Positions 28,201 to 40,200 of a stretch of 64,000 nucleotides of DNA are shown here, piece by piece (position 1 is the stretch's first letter; the number at the start of each line of letters is the position of its first letter). The translations under genes were made by a program, and so were the position numbers. Source of the DNA: Cyanoderma ruficeps (Eukaryota > Chordata > Aves > Passeriformes > Timaliidae); contig VZDJ01000090.1 of the NCBI GenBank assembly GCA_008694505.1, positions 8,115,521-8,179,520 on the forward strand, written 5' to 3'. The notes under the pieces are model-generated. The model was not told the DNA's origin, ran no database searches, and saw only the letters and a program-made list of their open reading frames with translations.

Positions 28201-31200
28201 AAAAAATTACCTGTATGGAACCAAGGAATTTCAGTTGCTTGACCAATTTTGGGCCTGGATGAAATGTGGTATGTTTCATTGGGAACTGAAAATGGACATA
28301 TTACTGCTTATCAAATGCAAATAATTTTCTTTTAAACATAAGACATCACAGGAGGAAAGGAAATTCAAACTATCTGTGCAGATCATAAACAAAAGAGTAA
28401 ACGCTATAAATCTGTCTGAAAATCATGCTTTTATACATGTAAAAGACTTTTCGAGTCTGGGAAGATACATATCATTAGCAAGCCAGACAAAATCAGAAAA
28501 GATAATGAGGCAATGCCTTTTTACATGACTCCTCAGCCTCGTATATGTAGTACTTATTTGTATAAAGAGTCACATGAAGAATAAAAATGGCTGGAAAATT
28601 AAAACCAGCAACATTTTGAACATGCACTGGACTGTAACTAACAAATGAACAAGACAAAGCTATATTAAGGTATTTCTGTTGATTAAAGTGTAGGTTTAGC
28701 CACATAGCAAAAGCAGAGAAAGTAAAGATTGATGAAAAATAATCTGATGTAATATTCTCATTACCCAAAGTTATTTTGGACCCATCAACAACATGAACTG
28801 TTACAAGGTTAATTGATCCCAGGTGTGTTGCCCTTGGAGCTATAAAAAATAAACCATTGTTCTGTGAGAAGGGAAATGAAAGAAGTTGGATTTCATGAAG
28901 GATCTGTCTCCATTGTTTCCTAAAAACCTATCTGCACATTTTCTAGGACAATTTTAACAGACATGAGACAGACACATTCTGATTAGTCTGGATGTATTTT
29001 CATGCTGACAACCAGACAGTGCAACAGTTCTGCTGGGCCCCCACTAACTTCAGAACACTTGAACACTTGCACTAGACCTGGAGTTCTGACAGTCTTTGGT
29101 CTTTCTCATACTTGTTCTATTAACTTACACTTCTCAAAAAATTCTAGAAGTTTTTAGTAATGTATTTATTTTTCAGATCTCACTCAAATTTGAATGAATT
29201 AATTGAAAGGTCTATAAGTTACTGGATGAAAAGGACAGACTGGCAGGCAGAGGCAGACACTACGTGATTCTTTGTCTTTCAGAAATAAGGTTAAAATATG
29301 GAACTGGAAAATAACCTACTTACATAAGGAGCAGTGGCTAAGAAGTGCCATTTATATTTAACAGTAAGCATTTGTTTACAGTTTTTCCTACCGGTAGCTT
29401 GTTTTGCATATACACCATTATAACGATTTAAACTTTAAAGGGGAAGAATAAGCCTCCAAATTCTGTTCTCTAAAATTCTTTCCCTAAAACTAAATTTGCA
29501 GTGGTACCAAAAGATGGCACTTGTTAACCATGACATGATTGGGAATAGCTCTTATTCAACTGAGACTTAGAATCTAACTTGGCTATTGAACAGCCTTTCA
29601 AAATAAGGGATTTAAAAAAGAAATCTATTTCCTGGACTGTTCAGTTTGATGTACACAGTAATATATATGAACACATGGTGCATATATATAGATAGAATAT
29701 GGTTCTTGAATGAATAGGGTTGAAAATCTTGAAATCTCGCTTGAAACCTTTTTGGCTACATAAAATGGACAAGAAGAAAGATGTGGGGAGGAAATTACTA
29801 AGCTATTAATTAAGCTGTTTGTCTAAGACTAAAATTTTATCAGTTCAGAGGTTAGATCAGAGAGGAGGAAAGATCAGGAGCTCCTCTTGTAGACGCATAG
29901 TCTCTCCTCACCTAACTATATTTTTCTCCTGTTACTTTCCTCCTTAGCAATTTTTATTGAAATAGATCACCTCACATTAAAGCTGAGATATCACCACTTT
30001 TCACTATAATTGTGCATCCCTGAATCTCCCATGTTAGTGCAAAAATCACTGGTATTGAAGGCACTTCCACTCTCAGCATGAAAATATCTTGAACTGAGAC
30101 TCAAAAAATTGAATCAAATGTATTTAGAATAAAAAAAATTCCCCAAAAGAAAAGAACTTTTTGAATATGAGCACAGAAATATATTTTTATTAAAATTAAT
30201 TGAATTTCTCACAATTTTTGATGGCCACTAAACCCATCCAACTGCTTTCCATGGAAATTAATCCAATTTTTGGGCATTCACTTTGATATAATTTATGAAG
30301 AAATTCTCATCTGAACAACAACACAAATTCCTGACTAGTTATTATGCATGCCCCATGACCACAAAACTCAGTGACAGCAGAAACATAACAAAGGCAGTGC
30401 CACAGTAACCCTTCTAAAGTTACAAACTGTAAATTACCAGGTTTAGTTTGTGGTACTTCTGGCCCAACAGATGTTTTGGATTTGGAAGGAATGAGCAGTG
30501 TTTCTTTTGGAGCTGAAAGAAAAGGAAAAAGATTATTATTGTATTCTTCAGGAGTTAAGATCCAATGCCATATTTAGCCCACAGAAAATGCATGCCTCAA
30601 ATGCCTGAAAAAAAGACAATAACAATTCCACGGCTTTCTGGAACCTGAAACAAAATGACTAGCCAAAACACAGAAACGTCCCAGCAGTGTGCTGCAGGAT
30701 AAGTTGAGTTAGTGGCTAAAATCTTTGCTCTAAAAGAAAAATTAGGCCACTGATTTTGGTTGGAGATCTGACAAATACAGACTTCTGACCAGACATAAGC
30801 TGTAGGCTATTTTTGCTTTACTTGAAAAAATAGAAATGAGAATCCTCTGTGCTAAGATACATGCATGTGGCAGCAGAGCGAAGGATAGTGGAATGGTGTT
30901 ATATAAACACCACATTGGAGCACGTTCTCTAGAAATTTCTCCACTGAAAAATTAGAAATACCTTCACCTTAACTTTAAGGAAACGTATTTACCCATTGTT
31001 GCCCTTGAATAACCAGTGGTAGTAGAAGATTTTGTAATGATTGGTTGTGGAGTTGTCGGACGTATTGCTGTTAAGAAGAAAATGTGAAAAATCTTAGAAC
31101 ATTTATCTGTAATCTAAACAAACCAGCATTTGCTAAAACCTGCAAAATGCCCCAAACTAAGGAGCAGCAGAAATCTTGAAAATCAACTGCTGACAGATAT

Positions 31201-34200
31201 AATTATCTCTCAAATAACTTCTGCTGTAGATTTATAAAGTGGGAATCCACACAGCCCCCCATAACTACTTTTAAAGCTACTTTCATTTCAGTACAACAGA
31301 CTATGTCTGTTGCTAACTGCACAAGCACATTGTAGAGGAGTTCTGTTGCATTTCAAGAGAAGATTAAAAAAAAAAAGTGCTTACAGAGGAGCATCCAAGA
31401 TTACCAGGAAGTAATCACAGAAAACTCCATCAGCCTAGCCACTGAAATTTGTCAATAGCCACATTACTACATTTCAGTCATCATTTGCTATGTGTAATGG
31501 ACAGAGGAAAACCACTATATATATTACACATATCTTACTATTATTTGTAGTGTTGTTTTGGTTTATTTTGGATTGATTTTCTGAAGTGTAATGCATTTGT
31601 TTCACCACAAAACTGGCTACAAATAACCCCATTAAGAAGCACAAAACCTGAAACTTGGGGAAAGAATGATTAAACACAAAATTAAAGGAATGGCTCCATT
31701 ACCAGGTCTGGTGTATGGCATTCTTGGTCTTTCAGTAGTTTTGTGTTTGGTAGGAATGAACGGTTTTTCAGCTGGAGCTGGAATAAAAACAAACAGCACC
31801 CAGAACAATAATTGGAAAAAAAGCACTGCTTTTTACAGCCCACAAGGAACTTAAGTATGATCTGATCTGGAATAAGGCCAATTATGTAAGAATAAAGGTG
31901 AAAGTTGGAATTCCTGCAAAGAAAGGAAAATAAGTTAAACGGCCGCTTATACAAAAAGACTTCTAAAAAGATATGTACAAATTTGTAGCTTTGCATCAAG
32001 CAGTCTAGAATTTAGTCATTAACATCATCATACTGTAATAGGTCAAAAATAGACAGTGGTAACTTGTGTCTTCCTCATCTTCCACACATGAGTATCTGAG
32101 GGCCGGATTTCTTTTTCGGTGGAACATTTGTGTCAAACCTGATTTCTAAATTAAATTATTTTGGTCATATGTGGGAAGGATTTAATATTGTTCTCTTCGT
32201 ACTATTCAGATAAAAAAAATCTTGTAAATAATGTAGGAATCATTTACTGGAAAAGGTTATCTTAGCCCTTTTTAGCCTGTGGTCTACACCAGTGTGAGAG
32301 GTCCAAAATGACCCGCCTTAGCCTGTGCAGTTTTCACCCCCCTGGCTCTGAAGAACCATTTTCTGCATGTGAATATTACTCAGGTGGCTCAGGTGTTTAC
32401 AACAGGGCATGCTTCAAAAAGCTAGACGAAGGAACACTAATCTAAGCATCATTGTATACAGGGAATATATATTGAAATAGAAACACGTTTAAAAGCAGTT
32501 TTTAAACTGCTCTTCTTCAAAAAGAAAAGAAACAGAGTTGGAAGATTATGAAATACCTATTAATATTTAATTATCAGAAAACATATACCATTTAATTCTC
32601 AGAAAATCACAGTCAAGGTCTGTCTCTGAAACTGGGGTCAGAAAACTGATTGAACAAAAGTTGCTCAAGAAATGCTCCTGCTCCCAGATACTGCTTGGAT
32701 TCAGTGACCCTTACTTGGTCCACATCTGACAATTAAGTTAAGAAGGAAGAACACTTAGCTAAGGTTTCATATATTTAAGCAAGTTTTCCCAACATGGATG
32801 ATGAGAAGTAAGCAGAGAGTATGGTTTTAAGAAGTAGAGTTGGATATAGATGATCACATAGCTGGTCTGGAGACTTTATGCTGTTGTTGATATATTTGAA
32901 TTTTTTTCTGTAAAATTAAACCATGAGGAGTGAAGAAGAAGAAGAGGAGTATTTTAGACTGAAATTATCCAGAATTCACATGAAGAACAGGGGATTAACT
33001 CAGTTGGTTAGAGCATGGTGCTAATGCAAGGGTTGCGATGGGCCAGTTTACTTCGGAGTTGGACATGATGATCCTCATGGGTCCCTTCCAACTCAGAATA
33101 TTCATTCTGTGATTCTGTGAGGAATCACTATCTGCTCTTTAAATAAAGACCTCTTTTACTGGAAAATAGATAACATCTGGAGGAATTGCATCATTCTGAC
33201 TGGAAGGGCTAGAAGATGAGGAAAAGAACCTTTGAAAGTAAATGCGCTCGTGCATTGTTACCCTTATCAAGACCAAAGAGCAGGGAAGTATCTACAAGCA
33301 GCACAAAATTTCATTATTAGCTTTTAATAAAATATAATGAGCTCTCTCTAAGATGATATTCTCTAAAAAAAGTGGAAAATAGAATAATTATTTATGAAAT
33401 AACAGTTACCAAATGTTGCCCTTGTTCTTTCAGGAATATGAGGAATCATAGTAGTATCTCGCCCATCAAAGGTTGGAAGAATCTCTGTTGAAAAAAAGTC
33501 AATAAATGATTTGAATGATGAAAGGAATCTCCCTTCCGTCTTTTTTTCCTAAAAAACCTTTCAGCACTATACTGTATACAAAAGGAAAGGGATGTTTTAA
33601 AACAGCAATGGGCATTTACCCTCAGAATTTTATGGTTAGAAAACAACAGCGACAAACCTTTGGTGAAATCACTGATTATATTGCATAGGTCAGTTGGATT
33701 TATGATAGAGAGTCACCCAAGCAAAATGTAATTGAATTGAATCCCCACTCTAATCTGGGTGAAAATGTGTGCATGAAGAAAAAGCAACCCAACAGTGTTA
33801 GGAGGTTTCTCTCATTAGAACTTCAAAAACATGGTGCAAACTATTGAAGTGTGTTGCTCAGATACAAGCTGCAAATAACTTTTTATCCTTGATTAAAGCA
33901 TATAGGTTGATATTATTTCTTCTGTTAATATCTGCATAAGCTAAAAAAAAGCTAGAACTGTTGATGTTTCCATCAGATTTAATTGCATCCCTGCAGAGGT
34001 TTCTTAACCTAGAACAATAACCTGCTAACAGCAGATGCACTGATGACTATCCCCCCCCACTGCCACCCCAAAAGCAATTGTTCAATTATTCCACTTCAAC
34101 ATCACAAAAGACCAGGTAATTTACCAGGCTTCCTGTACGGAGAATCCGGGATGGGAGTTGCTCTAGGTTTATAAGGAATACGTTGTGGTTCTTTAACAGC

Positions 34201-37200
34201 TGAAAGAAAAGACCTGTTTTAAAGGTTTATACTTTGACAAAATTGGGTTTGTTGCACAGGCACTGCATGTCTCATGCTTGCCAAGAAAAACAATCCCTGC
34301 ATGACAGCCTGAAAAACTGAGTGTCAGATACAAACAGGAATTCAAGAGTAAACAAAATCCTGAATGAAAACATGGGTGGAAGATTATTCAGGTAAGAAAA
34401 ATCTGGAGTCTAGCAACAAAACCTGAAAGAACACAGACAACTGCAGGGAATATATTTCTGTCTGTATTTCAGAACCCATAACTACAATACCCATGGTGTG
34501 CTGGTCTCCAACAAGTGTCAAAGGAATTACAATATGTGTGACAGGAAAAGAAATTTTCTGTGAAGACAACAAACCAGCTAGGAATTTTCAATACCTACAA
34601 CAGAGTAGAATGTAATTCAATTAGTAGGAAAAAACCAAATCAAAACCACAGATTATGTGAAAAACAGACTAAGGATATATAATAAGCATTGGCCCAAGGA
34701 GCAGTGAAAAAATAATAACTACCAGCTCAAGGTAACAAATTTACCTGCTGCTGTCTTTTGTTGTTCAACTGTAAATGTACTAACTGCCAAAACTTCATAA
34801 AAACAAGACATACAGAGTTAGTGGTGAGTAGAAGTTAGTAGTAAAAATACTCCATTTAACATGACCGGTTTGTTTTCAATTTGGAACACATTCTTTTTTT
34901 TATCCTTTAAAAAAAATAATTTCTTTGTAAAATTAGTGAATATAAACTCACTCAAAATAATGTTCAATGGATACTCTCAGAACTGTTAGAAGTTACAGAG
35001 GTTTGGAAGGTCATTAGTATCTAAATCCCTATTATTTTTAGGGGTGAAATTCCATTACCAGGTCCCCAAACCTAGGAGTGGTTTCAGTTAGAGATATTTA
35101 GTCATACATGAAGGCCCTCATATAGATCTTTTTCTCTAAGCACCTTTTGACAGGCACAAAAGACATGCAATTTCTTCCAAATTCTCATAATGTTTATATG
35201 ATGTTTACCCTGCTGTACAGATTATTCATCAGTGATAGATGTCTTGTGGCTGAAAAGCAGAGGCAACTACTAAAACTCAGGCATTAAAAATAGAAATCAG
35301 CTCTGTTTTCCTTTAACCACCTATTTAATGATCATCAGAGAATATATTTGTATTTATGAAGGGATGTTAATCAACACTTGATTCACTGGGGAAGGACAAC
35401 CCAAAAGAAACCCTGGATATTCAAGCACAACAAAACAACAGGTATATGTACCAGGTTTTTTGTGTGGTACATCTGGACTTGGTGATGCCCTGGGCTTGGA
35501 AGGGACTCGTTGACTTTCTTTTGGACCTGTGGAAATGAGCAAAGTTTTGAATTGGTTATTGAGGATGATGATTCTTGGACCTGTGAAGATGTGCAAATTT
35601 TTGAACACATTGTTGAGGATGATGATTATGTCTTTCGATTTTTCTGATGAATCAGAAGGTTCATTTTCTGCTAAGAAATTTTTTAGGGATTATTTCTACC
35701 ATTTGAAAATAATCTCAAAGACTTCTGTTAGTGCAATCAATACACCAGTGCAGAGACTAGACAAAGTGACTTTTACAGTGCAGTGTCAGATGAACTCTCC
35801 ACTCCTAACAGCAATAACAAACAGAGCTTTCTGCAGAGTAAACAGCTGTAGTTTTAACAGGTGTTTCATATTCCAAAAACCTGCTACTCATCTAAATCAA
35901 CTCTGCATTAAAAAAAAAAAATCCTCAGTAAAGCAGTCAAAGCAGAAGAAACATGGAAATTTACCACTAATTTTCAAATGGAGCTATTTCCAAAGTTTTG
36001 GGAACAGGAAAGTACTGTAATTTTACACTTTTAAAGGAGGGTAAAATTCAACTCAAAAATACAAATATTTCTGTCACACTCTAAGGAAATCAAGATGCAG
36101 ATTTTCCTGTGTGCAAGGGCTCAAGATGAGTGTTAACCCACACGTATCCATCGTGTGTCACTGACATGTACAAATATCCTGCTGACTATCTTGTTCCATG
36201 ACAACTGTACAGCAAAATTTGATTATGACAGCAGAGAACAGCCTATTCAATATTCACTCTATATCTTCTGAGAACTCATCAATTTTGAAAATTTTCAAAG
36301 TGATGAAACATTCATGCACTAAAGGACAAAATATTGATAAGCTTACTTGCTCTAGTTGGAGGAACATATGGACTGGGTGATGTTTTCGGTTTGGAGGGCC
36401 TGTGATATATATCTTTAGAAGCTGAAAGAAAGAAACTGGGTTAAGCATTATTAAAGTAATAAGTAGCTTCAAATACAAACAAACCGCTCCGTAATGGGTG
36501 TTGTCCTGGAATGATTCACAATATCAAATTCAAGTGAGAAAAATGCCTTAGTCAAATGGATCTGCCTCGAGCAATCATATGACCCAGGATCAATGAAGTG
36601 ATTGTGTTCTGACAGTGAAATTGAGATTCGAGTGGAACAGAATTATTTTCTAGTCCTCTATGAAGGACTGAATTTCATTTCATAAAACTGGAGGGGAAGG
36701 GAAGCAGGGAAAGGAAGCTTTCAGGATGCAGGGCTGCTCAACCAAACCACATAACCACTTGCAATGGTGCTACCTTCACAGGATGACTGAGAACATATAA
36801 GTAGGATTCTCTTCTGATCTGCCCTCTGCTTCTTACCATTAAATGTTGAAGGAAATTTTCCTATCTTATATGTGGAACAACTTGAAAGGAGCAAGGATTC
36901 TCCTTGACTGTTTCATAGAAAACAATAAGAGACTGAGAACCTTGACTGTTAAATTTTTAAGGAATATGCAAAGAAAGATGACAAATTTTTTCAGGTCTGC
37001 TTTTGATGATTTGTGCTGAAGAAGAAAGACAATGTGACCATTCAAACAAGAAAGCATCATTACCTATTGTTGCCTTTGGTTTCTCAGTTCTAAACCTAAT
37101 TGTTTCCAGAACTGCACTAGTGTAATAAAACAACAAACCCAAAGTATTACCCAGAACAATCAAAATGTTACAATCACTGTCTCCACAATAATCATACCAT

Positions 37201-40200
37201 CCCTGCTAGGGCTGATGACAGATACTCACTCCTCCCTGAAACTCAGCATTGAAGTATTATGCTCCTCAGAACTTCCTGCAGTTCAAGGTAACAGCTCTAA
37301 TACAGAACAGATCCCAAATATAAATCTGAAGTTTTTGTAAAAGCCACAAAGAGACTGTGGGTGGTTTTTTTACCTTCAGCTTTGTACGCTTTCCTGACTT
37401 ATTCCAAGGTTTTGTCTCAAGCAACAGGTGCAGACTTACTGGGGAGAAAAGGAACCTGGGTTGTTGTCTCTCTGCCCATCTCTTCAGCAACACCCTCTAA
37501 CACACCATGTACTTTGGATACGATAGTGGGTCTGGCTGGAATGGAGATTATTTTCCTCATAGCAGCCCCTGTGGTACTCTGTTTCGGATTAATGAGCAAG
37601 GAAGTGTTGATAAAATACCAATGTTTTAGTTATTGGCTTGTTACAGCATCCAAGAGTTCTTTGTTTTTCACTCTGCCCCCAGGCAAGAGGGCTGGGCTAG
37701 GGTTGGGCAGGATACTGGAAGAGGACACAGCCAGGACAGCAGAACCACCCTGGCCAAAGGGATATTCCACCTCACATAACGTCATGCTTGCCAACAAAAT
37801 TTTCCAGAGCACCCATTGCTCCCAGACTGGCACTGGTCTGCCTGTGGGATGTGGTGTGAGGTTGCTTTGTACCAGCTGCGTTTTTCCCCCTCTTTTTATC
37901 CTTCCTTATGAAACTGTCTTCATCTTGAACTATGATTTTTGTTTTTCTCATTTTTTTCCCCCCCTTGCTTCTGCTCTTCTGATTGTCTACCCCAGAACAC
38001 TGTGGGGTAGAATGAGCAAGAGGTTAGTATGTGCTTAGCTTCTGGCCAGGGTCGAACCACTACAGTACCTCACACCATGCAAGTGTGAATTGCAAAATTT
38101 ACTTTCTCCCTCCTTAATTGTCCTTAGTTTGTATATGGGTATAACAGTGCATTTAGACACAATTATAGGAAGTATTACACATTCTTAAATCTCTGAACAT
38201 CACAAGGGCTCTGGAAAGTGAACCAACAAATATGAATGAAATCTTGTGCCTGGAAAAGAAGAAACAAGCACATAGTTTGAGAAATCAGAGCAGAATCCTT
38301 CCCCTTTGCAATGACACCTCTTGTTACCACCTTCGCTGTGCCAGGACACAACCAAGTTTCACACAGAAAATGCTTATTTTCACTGAGAATTGTATAGAAA
38401 ACACCCACTGCTGCAGTGACTTACAATGTAATAAAGAACTGAAGGTATTTTCAACCTACCAGGTTGCTAACGAATTATACACGTCACTGGATTTTATCCC
38501 TCAGGGAACGTTCCAAAATATATGCCCAAGGAACACATATAAATCTGAAGCTCCATTGATCAAAGCAGAATCCATAAATATGTGTTAGCATGAAGAGGCA
38601 AAGAAAAAATGAATTTACCAGGTCTTGTTCGTGGCACCTCTGGGCTTGGTGATGTTCTAGGTCTGGAAGGAACACGCTGTGGTTCTCTAGGAACTGAAAC
38701 AAACAAACAAAAAAAAGCAGCAGCTACAGCAACTACTAGAATTTTTTGAGAACTGATACTAACAGAAATCATAACATTAAAGAAGAACACATGCCTTTGG
38801 GATGCTTTGGAATCACAAAAACTTGAGTAATGGAGAAATATGAGTGCTTGGTACATAACAAACCCCAGTGCTGATGGAAAACCTCTGTAACGGGACAATA
38901 TCAAGCAAGGCCAGTAGAGCTGGACAGTATAAAAAGTGAAGCAGCACATGATAGAAATGGAGTACAGAGAGAAGAAATCAAGGGTAGTTTGTGGTGCTTC
39001 CATCCACTTTGCAGAACATATTTGTGTGAGAAAAAACCAGAAAAAGATGATAATGAATTGTTAGTGAAAAATCACCAAAACCCTCTTACAGGATGAATAG
39101 TAGTAAAAAAAAATTATGAGAGTGGAGTGCAGTGAAGAAGTGCTTGTGACATTCAATGAGAAAAAAGCTGAATGTGGTGGCCCCCAGGGAATTTACCCTG
39201 TAGGTAAAACTGTTACCTATTGTTGGTTTGAGTTGATCAGTTCTAAGTGTTATAGATTCCAGGACTGTATCAGGAACAAAACAGAAAACATGTTTTGAAA
39301 GTTGAAAATCTATAATTAGCAGTACTTTCTGAATCATATACTTTGTATAGTGCCTCATGCAGTAACAGTTGTATTAAAAGAAGTATCTGAGAAAGCAGTT
39401 TAATCTTCAACACAGTGTGAGTTTTGTTCTCTCATAGATTCCAATGAAATATCCAAATATTATCATTTTGTTATTCAGAAAAGGGCTTTTTAGGGACCAG
39501 AATCTCTTCCCTTGGTGATGTGTTTCAAATGCACTCCATATATACAATTGGAATCAGACAGCACTTGCTTGTGCACTGAACACTATTATTAAAGAGCACT
39601 ATATGGTGTATTGCATTGCACAGTCATATAATGCAGCCCTAGACTGGAACGGGTATAAAATAAAACTGGGTGGTTTAGGGCCACAAGGATGTGAAATTGA
39701 TGTGTCAATTCTTCTGTAAGGATTACAATTTAAAAAAAAGAAGAAATGTCTTTGGATCTTTTAAGACAATTACAAGGTAAGTGGATGATGCTGTAACAAA
39801 CGTTCTCTATATTAGAGATTCTCAAAGAAACAGTAAGTTGTTGTGGTTTTTGTTTTGTTNTCATAACATTTATGTGACAAAGCCATAAGCCATTTCTGAG
39901 AAGGTCAGACTACCATAACCATGAAAAGGAGCCACAAAGGTAGAAACTGAGTGTATGAGAAGTTGTATCTTAAGGTGTAATTTGGAAACAATGTTTTATA
40001 ATCAGATGCCATGGTTAAAAAATTATGAGAAGACAAGGATTTTGACTATTTGCTACATGAGGAAATCACACCTAATAGATAACATCAGATTTCAAAATAT
40101 TGGTCTATGTCTACAATCTAAAGGTCCTCAATGAAGTGTTTATCCTTAAATTTTTCACATTTACCAAAGGATAACATATATTTGAGACCCTTGCAATTTT

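Noticed and set aside
32991..33070. Functional tRNA-Ile gene
   Set aside because: Similarity fades after the anticodon region, the acceptor stem cannot pair, and a CR1-like tail follows; a SINE explains it.
35529..36020. 163-codon open frame on the plus strand
   Set aside because: Its start covers the 54-bp tandem duplication and it crosses intron sequence; no recognisable domain or splice support.
37361..38038. 225-codon open frame on the plus strand
   Set aside because: It runs through the ERVL solo LTR; the translation has no family resemblance and the LTR is non-coding.
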